Notes: generated from the letters alone by a model not told the origin. Numbered from the stretch's first letter, positions 19,024 through 28,433 are shown. The stretch is DNA of 64,000 bases from Bacteroidota bacterium (GCA_037133915.1 JBAXND010000015.1:26468-90467); one strand, 5' to 3'. Translations and numbers: made by a program.

Positions 19024-19799
19024 CCTAATAATTAATGCATAGCGTAACATTGGTAATACGAGTAATTCACAGTGCATTGTTAATAAACGTCTGATTTATT
19101 ATTCATTCGCAAATTATTTTCAAACTTTTTATGCAATATTTTTTTTTACACATCACTAATATTATTTTTAGATGACCACACACACATACTGATTTTTCAA
19201 TAGTTTCAGAAATTCATGAAAAATATTACCGATTTTATTTTCGCAATATTATTTCTATTTACAAAATTCATTTTTTCATTTTTAATAATATTTTTTTCTT
19301 GCACTTTTAACTGAATTTTTTATCGTTTTTTTTTGAAAAAAGTTTTTTTTGAGAGATGGAAAAATATTTTTTTACAAGTGAACTTAAATTTTTCATCATA
19401 AAAACAATTCAGATTTGAAATGAAAAATGCTTTTTTATAAATTGAATTCATGCCTTTGAATTTTTACAAGAACCCACAATTCAAATTTCATTACCGCATA
19501 AAAATAAATTTCCCAATTTGGAACTTTAAGCATTTTTAATTATATTTATCATTAAATTTGTTTCAATATTAAACTTTGTTGTCCAAAAGTTGGAAATTCT
19601 CCCAACATCCATACACGGCTAAATTAGCTTTTGAAAGTATTTTTTGCAGTATTATCAAGCATTCCAACGGTTTTTAGACAAGTTCTTCAAAGTAAGAATG
19701 ATTTTTGATACATTACATTATCGGTCACATCAGCGGGCATGCCAGAATACTATTTTAGGCAGATTTCTCAAGGGCAATTACTCAAAAAAAAGTAAATAA
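19024..19799. other. 776-bp AT-rich spacer, no gene seen
   Basis: Runs of A and T dominate (many blocks of 6-10 T). No ORF with plausible content and no tRNA- or ribozyme-like hallmark was found. TAAATTTG at 19553-19560 matches a -7 box, but in such AT-rich DNA a chance match is likely; if used, it would give the downstream kinase gene a leader of over 200 nt. The composition fits either a nucleoid-protein-bound region or a decayed insertion. Confidence 0.5.
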
Positions 19800-22700
19800 A
19801 TGGTAGCTGAAACGAAAACAAATAAAAGAACGCCTTTAATAAAGCATCATCAATTATTGATGATGTCTGTTATTTCGATTTCTGTTTTGACCGGAATTAT
19901 TGGAATAACTGTTTTCACATTACGATTTGATTTTCATAACCCCGCTGTGGGGATACCGTTTATGGGTATTCACATTCTGATGGGGCCGGCACTTGCATAT
20001 TTTCTTTATAAAGCAGTCCTTCATTTCAGAAAAAGAAATGAGGAAAAAATAGAGCATGCGGAAAGCAGGCTCGAAGAATCTGAAAAAAATGCCGAGCAGG
20101 CAAACGCCATCTATAAAGCGCTGTTCAATGCCATTCCAGATATTAGTCGTATTACCGATAAAGACAATAAGGTTATTGCCGCCAATACTGCTTATTGTAA
20201 ATTAATGGGGGTGCAGGAACATGAAATAATTGGCAAAAAAGTAAGCGTTTTCAAAGCATCAAATGAAAATGAAATCGTTGGTTTGAACCGTCAAATTTTT
20301 GAAACAGGTAGAACACAACGGCACGAAGTTTTTATTGACAAGAACGATAGCCTGCAATATTTCGATTTAGTGGTAGCCCCCGTATTCAACAATCAATCGA
20401 GGGTTATAGCAACAGCCGGAATAGCACGGGATATTACCAGTATGAAAGCGGCAAATTCAAGTCATCTGAAAAATATACGTCGCTTTCATTTGCTTACCAT
20501 GGCTTATCAAAAATTAATTGAGCATGCTACCATTGCAGAAGTATTTGGTACCGTAGGAGACCTTATAGAAAATTTGCTTTGGAATCCTATGATGATTATT
20601 TCCGTGCATGACCTTGACCAAAAAATCATCAAAATTACCGATTCAAGAGGCTTTGGGACAAAAACCGGCTTGCTGAAAAAACTCACGGGTATTGAAATTA
20701 AATCTACGACATTTCCACTTGCCGTGATAGACGATGATCTGGTAAAATCGTTTACTTCTCCGGAACTTAATCGGCTTAAGAATGGTTTGTATGACCTGGC
20801 CTGCCGGCAAATTGATGAACATATTTGTGAGACGCTTGAACGTGAATTCGGGGTACAGCATGTTTATACTATTGGCTTTAATAATAATGAGATTTCTTAT
20901 GGCAATATCAGTCTGTTGCTGAAGTCTTCACTTGAGGTTGAAGATATAAAACTTATTGAAGCCATCATTGCACTTGCGTCGACAGTGGCTTTTCGTAATG
21001 AAAAAATGGACGACCTGAGGAACAGCGAAGCCCGGAATAAAGACCTTATTACTTCAAGCCCGGTAATGGGATATTCACTGAACAGCTCAATGCAGCTGAC
21101 ATTTTGCACTGAATACTTTTTTAATTCAATGGGCTATAAACCCGACGAAATGCTTCTGAAGCCGATTCAAAATTTTCTCACAGAGGCTTCGGGAAAATAT
21201 TTTGAAGATTACATTTACAGGAAAATTACTCAGGATGGAAGTTGCACCGGCGATGAGTTGCAATGGATCAAAGCAGACAGCAGCATCATGACAACCCTAC
21301 ATAATGGTATTGCCTATGGACGTGACGTTTCAAACTCCAGCTCAACCATAGAGATACTCACTGATATTACGCCACGCAAAAAAGCAGAAGCGGCATTGCG
21401 GATTTCGGAAAATAAATACCGCTGTCTGATTCAACAGGCCAAGGTGGGAATTGCCGAAGTAAGTTCACTTCACCGAATCATTTTTGCCAATGATGAGTTG
21501 GTAAATTTGTTGGGGTACGAGCTGTCGGAGCTCATTAATAAAGACATCTTTGATTTATTTCGTGATGATGAAAAAATATGGGTGGAGCGAAATTTTGACA
21601 GGATGCAACGCGAAGTATCGCAAAATCTGGATGTAAAAGTGCAACTCAAAAATGGCAGTACTGCATATTTTCAAATTTCATCCACTCCGGTATTCAGTGA
21701 ATCGGGCGAAACGCGTTCTATTATATTATATGTATCCGATGTAACCGATCGCGAACTGGCCCGTCAGGAAATTATGCAACGGGAAGAATTCTTCCGGGCT
21801 CTTTATGAACAATCGCCCCTGCCCTATCACGCCATGGATATTAATGGTATTATTATCGATGTAAATACAGCATGGCTTACTACTTTAGGTTATACCAAAA
21901 ATGAAGTTATTGGAAAGCCATTGACTAATTTTCTTTACGGATTTACTACGGAACAATTTGCCGGAATTTTCAAAGATATTGTAGCAAAAGGCGGCGCCCA
22001 AAACCTGGAACGAATAGTTTTGCATAAATCAGGAGCAAAGCGAACCGTTATTGTAAATGCAAAAGTAGTGCTCGATAAAAATGGCAATTTTATTCAGTCG
22101 CATAGTATTTTGAATGATATCACCGACAAGAAATTGGCAGAAGAAGAACTGGCACGCCTTCATGAAACGCTGGAGGAAGGAATCAAACAGCGCACGGCAA
22201 GCCTCGAAGAAGCAAATAAAGAACTTGATGCGTTCGCTTACTCGGTTTCGCACGATTTGCGCTCGCCCATCCGGCACATCAGCGGCTTTCTTGAATTGAT
22301 GCAGTTGAAAAAGGGAACATTGGACGATAAAACCAAAGAAAATTATATGCAAATCATTTTTGAATCGGCACACAAAATGGGAACCATGGTGGACGACCTG
22401 CTGCTGTTTTCTAAAATGTCACGAACCGAAATGAATAAGAAAAATATTAACATGACCGGACTGTTCAATACAATATACAATGAACTTACCGAGCATTTGA
22501 AGGCAAGAACAATAGAATTTAAAATTGATAATCTCCCCGAAGTCATTGCCGATACTTCAATGATACGGCTCGTTGTTACCAACCTGCTTTCTAATGCCAT
22601 AAAATATAGTAGAAATGTTCTGGAGGCCACCATTACCATTACTTCCGAAACCGACTCCGACAACAAGAAATATGTGTACATTATTGAAGATAACGGCGCC

Positions 22701-22889
22701 GGCTTTGATATGAACTATTATGATAAACTTTTTGGCGTTTTCCAGCGCTTACATTCCCAGTCAGAATTTGAAGGAACCGGTATAGGACTTGCAAATACCA
22801 AGAGAATTATACAGCGCCATGGAGGCAAAATATGGGCGCAAAGCACACCGGGTTTAGGTGCCCGTTTTTCATTCAGTCTTCCGATGTAA
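19800..22889 (+). CDS. Membrane multi-PAS sensor histidine kinase
   Basis: A 1029-residue protein. Two transmembrane helices (about residues 19-42 and 52-72) and a short coiled coil precede PAS 1 (about 105-220), a GAF-like region (about 225-400), and three further PAS domains (about 405-525, 530-650 and 660-780). HisKA follows with AYSVSHDLRSPIRH (phospho-acceptor H818) and then HATPase_c: N box NLLSNAIKYS, G1 DNGAGFD, F box FGVFQRLH, G2 GTGIGLAN. All catalytic motifs are intact. No receiver is fused; a separate receiver gene starts 26 bp downstream and is the likely partner. The ligand is unknown. ATG at 19800 includes the first helix. Confidence 0.88.
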   Translation: MVAETKTNKRTPLIKHHQLLMMSVISISVLTGIIGITVFTLRFDFHNPAVGIPFMGIHILMGPALAYFLYKAVLHFRKRNEEKIEHAESRLEESEKNAEQANAIYKALFNAIPDISRITDKDNKVIAANTAYCKLMGVQEHEIIGKKVSVFKASNENEIVGLNRQIFETGRTQRHEVFIDKNDSLQYFDLVVAPVFNNQSRVIATAGIARDITSMKAANSSHLKNIRRFHLLTMAYQKLIEHATIAEVFGTVGDLIENLLWNPMMIISVHDLDQKIIKITDSRGFGTKTGLLKKLTGIEIKSTTFPLAVIDDDLVKSFTSPELNRLKNGLYDLACRQIDEHICETLEREFGVQHVYTIGFNNNEISYGNISLLLKSSLEVEDIKLIEAIIALASTVAFRNEKMDDLRNSEARNKDLITSSPVMGYSLNSSMQLTFCTEYFFNSMGYKPDEMLLKPIQNFLTEASGKYFEDYIYRKITQDGSCTGDELQWIKADSSIMTTLHNGIAYGRDVSNSSSTIEILTDITPRKKAEAALRISENKYRCLIQQAKVGIAEVSSLHRIIFANDELVNLLGYELSELINKDIFDLFRDDEKIWVERNFDRMQREVSQNLDVKVQLKNGSTAYFQISSTPVFSESGETRSIILYVSDVTDRELARQEIMQREEFFRALYEQSPLPYHAMDINGIIIDVNTAWLTTLGYTKNEVIGKPLTNFLYGFTTEQFAGIFKDIVAKGGAQNLERIVLHKSGAKRTVIVNAKVVLDKNGNFIQSHSILNDITDKKLAEEELARLHETLEEGIKQRTASLEEANKELDAFAYSVSHDLRSPIRHISGFLELMQLKKGTLDDKTKENYMQIIFESAHKMGTMVDDLLLFSKMSRTEMNKKNINMTGLFNTIYNELTEHLKARTIEFKIDNLPEVIADTSMIRLVVTNLLSNAIKYSRNVLEATITITSETDSDNKKYVYIIEDNGAGFDMNYYDKLFGVFQRLHSQSEFEGTGIGLANTKRIIQRHGGKIWAQSTPGLGARFSFSLPM

Positions 22890-22915
22890 TAAAAAAAATT
22901 AATTTCGCAAAAGCT

Positions 22916-23353
22916 ATGAACAAAAAATCAATTCTTATCGTAGACGACAACCGCCTCGATGCCGACCTCATTCAGTTGGCAATCGATGAATGCGGCATGA
23001 ATGTAAAGTCAACATTCATTGAAGACAGTCCGGATGTTATGCACTACCTGCATGCCATTGAACCGGGCTCCGGGACGCTTCCGAGCCTTATTCTTCTCGA
23101 CCTCAAAATGCCAAAAATGGATGGCATGGAATTATTGACTTTGCTTAAGTCAGATGAAACCAGCTCACGAATTCCCGTCGTTATACTATCATCGTCTGAA
23201 CAACCCTGCGATATTGAATGTACTATAAAATCATCGGCAAATGCCTACATTGTAAAACCATTTGATTACAGCGAATTGTGCAATGTTTTAAAACAGACAT
23301 TGCAGTTTTGGCTAAATGTAAATACGGGCTCTTTTGAATTAGAACAAATCTAA
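22916..23353 (+). CDS. Single-domain response regulator (receiver only)
   Basis: A 145-residue CheY-like receiver with no output domain: acidic pair DDN (residues 10-12), phospho-acceptor D62 in LLDLKMPKMDG, switch Ser/Thr in VILSSSEQ, and conserved Lys114 in YIVKPFD. An upstream in-frame ATG at 22832 would add 28 residues encoded inside the kinase gene and is not conserved-looking, so ATG 22916 was chosen. It lies 26 bp after the kinase and 11 bp before the next gene, so it is probably a phospho-relay intermediate in the cluster. Confidence 0.88.
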   Translation: MNKKSILIVDDNRLDADLIQLAIDECGMNVKSTFIEDSPDVMHYLHAIEPGSGTLPSLILLDLKMPKMDGMELLTLLKSDETSSRIPVVILSSSEQPCDIECTIKSSANAYIVKPFDYSELCNVLKQTLQFWLNVNTGSFELEQI

Positions 23354-23364
23354 CATTATTGACC

Positions 23365-24888
23365 ATGGAAAAACCAATAAAAATACTGCACCTCGAAGAC
23401 GATAAACTGGATATTGAACTCGTAAAAGCACTCCTGATAGGCGAAAACCTGCTCTTTGATATGAAAGTAGTCGAGTCCAAACAGGATTATACCGCTGCCC
23501 TGAAATATGAGCTACCCGATGTAATTCTTTCCGATTTCTCACTACCATCATTCGACGGATTCAAAGCATTGGAAATCGCCTCAGTTAAAGCGCCTGATGT
23601 TCCCTTTATTTTCGTTTCGGGCGTTATGGGCGAAGATGCTGCTATAGAAAGCATGACCCGGGGCGCTACCGATTATGTACTGAAAACAAAAATGCAACGG
23701 CTCGTTCCGGCAATAAAGCGTGCGCTGGAAGAACGCAAAGACAAACTGATTGCCGAGCAAAGCAAAGCCGCACTTATCAAGAGCGAAAAGAAATACAGGC
23801 TTATTGCAGAAAATTCGCTTGACCTGATTTGTCTGCATGAAATTGATGGCCGATACACGTATGTTTCGGCTGCTGCCAAAAAATTACTTGGTTATAATCC
23901 CGAAGAGCTTATTGACTCCACACCTTATAAGTATATTCATCCCGAAGACAGCGACATGGTGCGCATCAGCTCCCATCTTAAAGCCGTAACCGGTCAAACA
24001 GGCAATCGCGTTGAATACCGCATCAAACACAAAGACGGTCACTACGTGTGGGTGGAGACCCTCGCACAACCAATTACCGACAGCGATAACAATGTTGTGG
24101 AAGTGCAGAGCGTTTCCCGCGATATTACCGAGCGAAAAAATGAAAAAGAAATTCTTGAGAAAATAAACTTCCAGCTTGAAGAAAAAATAAAAGAACGCAA
24201 TAAGCACCTGATGAAGTATTTCAATGAACTTGAAACCATACAGGCAACGTTTACCAACGATTACAATAAGCCACTTCAATATATTCAGGAAGCGGTGAAT
24301 ACGCTTAAAACGTCTATTACGGAAATTACGCCGGCACAATGCACCCATCAGCTTAACCATCTTTCGGATATGGTGAACCTGATGAAAAATAACATCGAGC
24401 AGCTTCGCTTGCTCAAAGACCTGTGCAGCCGCGACCTTGACCTCGCTGATATCAACATTACGGAAATAGCCAATAAACTCGCCGAAAAAATTTCGAAAAA
24501 CTTTAAGGATAAAGAATTTCGTTTCAAAGTCGATGCAAAAATGAAAGCATACGGCGATAAGGAACTGGTAACGATGGCGCTTGAAAATCTTATTTCAAAT
24601 GCCGCCCGCTTTACCACGCGAAAAGAAAAAGCAAAAATTTACATTGGCACCGAAGAATATCAGGGGCGCCCCATGTTTTTTATCAAAGATAACGGCATTG
24701 GTTTCGACATGGTAGACGCTCAAAATGTTTTCAAACCATTCCGGCATTACAAACCGGGAGCCAAATCGTCAGGTGCCGGACTTGCCATCGTAAGCCGCAT
24801 TATCAACATTCATGGCGGTACCATTGTAACCGACTCTATGCCCGGAAAAGGCGCGGCGTTCTATTTTACGTTTGCCGAAAAAGAATAA
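23365..24888 (+). CDS. Receiver-PAS-HATPase protein with an Asn in place of the H-box His
   Basis: A 507-residue protein. The receiver domain (residues 4-120; LEDDKLD, D57 in LSDFSLPSFDG, K107) is followed by a PAS domain (about 145-255, ending SVSRDITERKN), a coiled-coil/dimerisation region (260-370) and an HATPase_c domain (N box NLISNAARF, G1 DNGIGFD, F box FKPF, G2 GAGLAIV). Where kinases have SHDLRSP, this protein has TNDYNKP (N298): the phospho-acceptor His is Asn. ATP-binding motifs are intact. It may be a pseudo-kinase or act on a partner's His. ATG 23365 is preferred to the ATG at 23359 for compactness. Confidence 0.85.
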   Translation: MEKPIKILHLEDDKLDIELVKALLIGENLLFDMKVVESKQDYTAALKYELPDVILSDFSLPSFDGFKALEIASVKAPDVPFIFVSGVMGEDAAIESMTRGATDYVLKTKMQRLVPAIKRALEERKDKLIAEQSKAALIKSEKKYRLIAENSLDLICLHEIDGRYTYVSAAAKKLLGYNPEELIDSTPYKYIHPEDSDMVRISSHLKAVTGQTGNRVEYRIKHKDGHYVWVETLAQPITDSDNNVVEVQSVSRDITERKNEKEILEKINFQLEEKIKERNKHLMKYFNELETIQATFTNDYNKPLQYIQEAVNTLKTSITEITPAQCTHQLNHLSDMVNLMKNNIEQLRLLKDLCSRDLDLADINITEIANKLAEKISKNFKDKEFRFKVDAKMKAYGDKELVTMALENLISNAARFTTRKEKAKIYIGTEEYQGRPMFFIKDNGIGFDMVDAQNVFKPFRHYKPGAKSSGAGLAIVSRIINIHGGTIVTDSMPGKGAAFYFTFAEKE

Positions 24889-24920
24889 TTCTAAGAAAAA
24901 ATTCGCAGGCACCATTTTAT

Positions 24921-24952
24921 GCGTAATACTTTTTTGCAAAAAAGTATTACGC
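24921..24952. terminator. Perfect 32-bp palindrome, bidirectional terminator
   Basis: GCGTAATACTTTTTTG and its exact reverse complement are joined with no loop bases. The T run inside the stem gives a U-tract in either direction. It abuts the rimO stop codon and lies 33 bp after the end of the signalling cluster. Confidence 0.75.
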
Positions 24953-26260
24953 TCAGTTTACCTTTCCAAACAGGTCATGAACATCGTTGCCTGTAATCGT
25001 GACATCATAAAATGTGCCCGGTAAAAGAACCTTGTTCTTTTTGAGAATAAGCACTTCGTTATCAATTTCGGGTGAGTCGAATTCGGTACGGCCAATATAA
25101 TAATCGCCTTCGGCGCCGTCAATAACCACCTTCAACGTTTTTCCGACAAAGACCGCATTGTTTTTTTCCGAAATGGATTGCTGCAATTCCATGATTTCGC
25201 CAAGGCGACGATTTTTTATGGCAGGGGAAATATTATCGTTCAGTTCGTACGCGGCCGTTCCCTCTTCAGCTGAGTATGCAAACACACCCAGTCTTTCGAA
25301 ACGTGATTCTTCAATAAATTTAAGCAATTCCTTATGCTCCTTTTCCGTTTCACCGGGATAACCTGTAATTAACGTGGTCCGCAACGCCACACCCGGAATC
25401 ACTTTTCGTATGTGTTCTACCAGCTCGCGTGTTTCCTTGCCGCCCAATACCCGCTTCATCGACGTCAAAATACGGTCGCTGATGTGTTGTAAAGGAATGT
25501 CGATGTACTTGCAAATATTCTGATGGCTGTTGATAGCTTCCAGAACATCATCGGGAAATCCTGCCGGAAACGTATAATGCAGTCGTATCCATTCAATCCC
25601 GTTAATCTGCGAAAGCGCATCGAGCAATGAGCCGAGCATTCGTTTTTTATAGATATCGAGACCGTACCAGGTGGTATCCTGCGCCACTACGAACAATTCC
25701 TTAACACCACGCGAGGCAAGCATGCGGGCTTCGTCAAGAATTTCTTCCTGCGGACGCGAAATATTTTTTCCGCGTATCAGCGGAATAGCGCAGAACGAAC
25801 AACTGCGGTCGCAGCCTTCGGCAATTTTAAGATACGCATAATGCGAAGGCGTTGTAAGCATACGCAATAATTCACCGCCGGGTGTTGAATCGGCAGAAAC
25901 ACCTATAGATTTAAGCAAGGCATCGGTATCGGCAACGCCATACCAGCCGTCTACTTCAGGTATTTCATTTTTCAGTTCATCGCGATAGCGCTGAGAAAGA
26001 CAGCCCATCACGAACAGTTTCTTGATTTTATTATTTTTCTTCGCTTCCGCAAAACGCAATATGGTATCGACAGATTCCTGTTTGGCATCGCTAACAAAAC
26101 CGCAGGTATTGATAATGGCCATGTCGGTCAGTAAATCGGAATCATGAACCACGGCAATACCCGATGCATTCAACTTTCCCATCAGCCATTCGGAGTCAAC
26201 CAGGTTTTTAGAACAACCCAATGTAACAACATTTACATTTTTGATTTTTGCAGCACGCAT
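24953..26260 (-). CDS. rimO: Ribosomal protein S12 methylthiotransferase RimO
   Basis: A 435-residue protein of normal length. The N-terminal UPF0004 domain (VVTLGCSKNLVDSEWLMG, with cysteines for the auxiliary cluster: C14, INTCGF, MGCLSQ) precedes the radical-SAM core CDRSCSFCAIPLIRG (CxxxCxxC) and a C-terminal TRAM domain (GRTEFDSPEIDNEVL). It adds a methylthio group to Asp of ribosomal protein S12. It shares the minus strand with ftsY but is separated by a 94-bp spacer with repeats. Confidence 0.95.
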   Translation of the reverse strand: MRAAKIKNVNVVTLGCSKNLVDSEWLMGKLNASGIAVVHDSDLLTDMAIINTCGFVSDAKQESVDTILRFAEAKKNNKIKKLFVMGCLSQRYRDELKNEIPEVDGWYGVADTDALLKSIGVSADSTPGGELLRMLTTPSHYAYLKIAEGCDRSCSFCAIPLIRGKNISRPQEEILDEARMLASRGVKELFVVAQDTTWYGLDIYKKRMLGSLLDALSQINGIEWIRLHYTFPAGFPDDVLEAINSHQNICKYIDIPLQHISDRILTSMKRVLGGKETRELVEHIRKVIPGVALRTTLITGYPGETEKEHKELLKFIEESRFERLGVFAYSAEEGTAAYELNDNISPAIKNRRLGEIMELQQSISEKNNAVFVGKTLKVVIDGAEGDYYIGRTEFDSPEIDNEVLILKKNKVLLPGTFYDVTITGNDVHDLFGKVN

Positions 26261-26285
26261 CAGTAAAATAGATTTTAATTTAAAC

Positions 26286-26352
26286 TATCCGCACCCTGAG
26301 CCTGTCGAAGGGTGCCTCTCCTATCCGCACCCTGAGTTTACCGAAGGGCCGG
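26286..26352. repeat. Two REP-like imperfect palindromes
   Basis: Copy 1 (26286-26315) reads GCACCCTGAG-CCTG-TCGAAGGGTGC between TATCC and the next spacer; copy 2 (26322-26352) is GCACCCTGAGTTTACCGAAGGG, so arms are CCCT/AGGG. The core CCCTGAG...CGAAGGG is a widespread bacterial intergenic repeat. Both lie between ftsY and rimO. Confidence 0.65.
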
Positions 26353-26354
26353 TA

Positions 26355-27305
26355 CTAATTAAATAGAGAATCGACAAACTCAAGACGGTTAAAAACCTGG
26401 AGATCTCCGATTTTTTCGCCCACGCCGATATATTTGATTGGAATACGAAATTCGTCTGAAATGCCAATAACTACGCCGCCTTTGGCTGTACCATCGAGCT
26501 TGGTAAGAACAAGCGCCGTAACGTCGGTGGCAGCCGTGAACTGTTTTGCCTGTTCAATGGCATTCTGTCCGGTGGATGCATCAAGCACCAAAAGTACCTC
26601 ATGCGGGGCATCGGCAAGCACTTTATTCATCACCTTTTTTATCTTCGCCAGCTCATTCATCAGATTAATCTTGTTATGAAGGCGGCCAGCAGTATCAATA
26701 ATGACCACATCGGCGCCACTGGCTTTCGCTGCTGTTACGGTGTCAAAGGCAACCGAAGCAGGGTCGGCATTCATGCCATGACTTACAATGGGCACACCAA
26801 CGCGCTCCGACCAAATAGTAAGCTGGTCAACGGCGGCAGCCCTGAAAGTATCGGCAGCGCCCAGACAGACAGATTTACCGGCTTTTTTGAACTGATATGC
26901 GAGCTTGCCAATGGTGGTTGTTTTGCCAACACCATTTACGCCAACCACCATAATAACATATGGTTTTACGCCTTCGGGAACAGTAAATTCAGTAAGATCG
27001 GCCGTATTATTTTCGCCCATCAGGGCAGCAATTTCTTCTTTAAGAATGCCGTTAAGCTCGGCAGTCCCCAGATATTTGTCGCGGGCTACACGAGCCTCAA
27101 TGCGTTTAATAATGCGCAGCGTGGTTGAAACGCCGACATCAGATGAAATCAGAATTTCTTCAAGCTTATCAAGAACATCATCATCCACCTTCGATTTGCC
27201 GGCCACAGCTTTTGAAAGCTTGGAAAAAAAACTCTCTTTGGTCCTGGAAAGACCTTTATCAAGATTTTCTTTCTTATCTTTTGAAAATATACTGAATAAA
27301 CCCAT
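26355..27305 (-). CDS. ftsY: Signal recognition particle receptor FtsY
   Basis: A 316-residue protein with a short N-terminal A-like tail (about 20 residues) and an NG GTPase domain: G1 GVNGVGKTT, ADTFRAAAVDQL, G3 DTAGR, G4 TKLDG and GVGEKIGDLQ near the end. It delivers SRP-ribosome complexes to the membrane translocon. Short A domains are usual in this phylum. A terminator (27341-27372) lies between it and the upstream small genes, so it may have its own promoter. Confidence 0.95.
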   Translation of the reverse strand: MGLFSIFSKDKKENLDKGLSRTKESFFSKLSKAVAGKSKVDDDVLDKLEEILISSDVGVSTTLRIIKRIEARVARDKYLGTAELNGILKEEIAALMGENNTADLTEFTVPEGVKPYVIMVVGVNGVGKTTTIGKLAYQFKKAGKSVCLGAADTFRAAAVDQLTIWSERVGVPIVSHGMNADPASVAFDTVTAAKASGADVVIIDTAGRLHNKINLMNELAKIKKVMNKVLADAPHEVLLVLDASTGQNAIEQAKQFTAATDVTALVLTKLDGTAKGGVVIGISDEFRIPIKYIGVGEKIGDLQVFNRLEFVDSLFN

Positions 27306-27340
27306 GGCAAATCGTTAAAAAAAATGGAGTTGTAAGATAT

Positions 27341-27372
27341 AAAAAAAGCCTTTCTTCCGACAGAAAAGCTTT
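27341..27372 (-). terminator. Minus-strand terminator between DUF4295 and ftsY
   Basis: On the minus strand AAAGCTTTTCT and AGAAAGGCTTT form an 11-bp stem (one wobble) with loop GTCGGA, then TTTTATA. It may separate rpmG/DUF4295 from ftsY. Confidence 0.7.
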
Positions 27373-27393
27373 AACCTAATACGTTCAGTTATC

Positions 27394-27546
27394 CTAGCGT
27401 TTTTCCAAAAATTCTTTTACAGCATCGTTCGGTACAATACTTTCTTTAAAAACGTATGCGCCCGTTTTCGGGGATTTAACCATGCGGATAACCTTAGCAA
27501 AAGCTTTAGTTGTGGTTTGCAGAGATGCAACTGTTTTCTTTGCCAT
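27394..27546 (-). CDS. DUF4295 small basic protein (50 aa)
   Basis: I found this by reading the minus strand directly. ATG at 27546 (complement) gives MAKKTVASLQTTTKAFAKVI, then RMVKSPKTGAYVFKE, ending EFLEKR and TAG. It matches the DUF4295 family, a Bacteroidota-specific small basic protein encoded after rpmG, probably ribosome-associated by genomic context. It lies 8 bp after rpmG. Function is not established. Confidence 0.85.
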   Translation of the reverse strand: MAKKTVASLQTTTKAFAKVIRMVKSPKTGAYVFKESIVPNDAVKEFLEKR

Positions 27547-27554
27547 AGCTCAGT

Positions 27555-27743
27555 TTATTTTATTTCTTTATGAATAGTGTACTTTTTCAGAATGGAATTG
27601 TATTTTTTCAGTTCCAGACGTTCGGGGGTATTCTTTTTGTTCTTCATCGAAACGTAGCGCGATGTACCCGGCATTCCGCTGGTTTTATGTTCGGTGCATT
27701 CCAGGATAACCTGTATTCTTGCGTCTTTACTCTTCTTTGCCAT
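27555..27743 (-). CDS. rpmG: 50S ribosomal protein L33
   Basis: A 62-residue protein with the L33 pattern: [20 protein letters not shown], then [20 protein letters not shown] and YTIHKEIK. The zinc-type CxxC pairs are absent except one Cys, i.e. the Cys-minus form. In many Bacteroidota rpmB precedes it; here the upstream gene is divergent, so rpmB is elsewhere. Its promoter is at 27772-27779. Confidence 0.95.
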   Translation of the reverse strand: MAKKSKDARIQVILECTEHKTSGMPGTSRYVSMKNKKNTPERLELKKYNSILKKYTIHKEIK

Positions 27744-27771
27744 TGCCTTTACTATATTTATTTTGAGCGTG

Positions 27772-27779
27772 CAAAGATA
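27772..27779 (-). promoter_or_regulatory. -7 box TATCTTTG for rpmG
   Basis: On the minus strand TATCTTTG matches TAnnTTTG, 28 bp before the rpmG ATG. Confidence 0.5.
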
Positions 27780-27819
27780 ACATTATTTCTGATAAAAAAG
27801 AGATTGTATGAATTTTTCT

Positions 27820-27827
27820 TATTTTTG
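27820..27827 (+). promoter_or_regulatory. -7 box TATTTTTG for the lipoprotein gene
   Basis: TATTTTTG 22 bp before ATG 27850. Its position inside the first codons of the longer 27808 reading supports the 27850 start. Confidence 0.5.
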
Positions 27828-27849
27828 GCTCGAAATAACATATATATCA

Positions 27850-28359
27850 ATGACGAAAATATTTAAACCTGCCAACATCTTACTTTTCCTGTTTGCATTT
27901 TTCATAATTGCCTGTAAAACAACAGGTCTTGATTCGAATCAGAAAAAGAAGCAATTTGGTAAAATGGCATGGATGGAAGGTTCGTGGGAATACAAATGCC
28001 CTGAATACCAAATGTATGAAGTATGGAAAAAAACCAACGACACCCTGTTTGAGGGTCGTAGTATCATGATTATAGGTCAGGACACTTCGTTTACCGAAAA
28101 ACTCAGCATTACAGGTGGCGGAATAAATATTTTTTACAATACGGCTACCGATAATGAAATGTATAATACCCGCTCATCGTACCTGCTCATTTCAAGCAAA
28201 GGCAAAAAATTAATGTTTGAAAATAAAGATAATAAAGAGCAGAGCCTCATCACCTACCAGCGTAAAAAAGCCGGACTTATGATTGTTCGTATGGAGGGAA
28301 TGGAAGAAGGAAAAAATGTGGTTGAGCAGTACGCCATGAAAAAATCGGCAACACGATAA
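27850..28359 (+). CDS. Lipoprotein, DUF6265-like
   Basis: 169 residues from ATG 27850. Signal MTKIFKPANILLFLFAFFI ends with lipobox IAC (C at residue 22), so a lipid-anchored protein is expected. The mature part starts near FGKMAWMEGSWEY and has YEVWKKTNDTLFEGRSIMIIGQDTS, resembling DUF6265-type beta-barrel lipoproteins (WM.GSWE.. / E.W / L.G.S motif). Function unknown. An upstream start at 27808 places 14 non-signal residues ahead and overlaps the -7 box, so it was not chosen. It stands alone. Confidence 0.8.
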   Translation: MTKIFKPANILLFLFAFFIIACKTTGLDSNQKKKQFGKMAWMEGSWEYKCPEYQMYEVWKKTNDTLFEGRSIMIIGQDTSFTEKLSITGGGINIFYNTATDNEMYNTRSSYLLISSKGKKLMFENKDNKEQSLITYQRKKAGLMIVRMEGMEEGKNVVEQYAMKKSATR

Positions 28360-28379
28360 TATTCAAAAATATCAACAAA

Positions 28380-28411
28380 TTGACACAGTTATCAAAAAAG
28401 ACTTATTTTTG
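28380..28411 (+). promoter_or_regulatory. Promoter TTGACA...TATTTTTG, spacer 21 bp
   Basis: TTG at 28380-28382 (within TTGACA) and TATTTTTG at 28404-28411 are exactly 21 bp apart, 22 bp before the ATG. Confidence 0.65.
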
Positions 28412-28433
28412 CACTTCTTAAAAAAACCAATCA

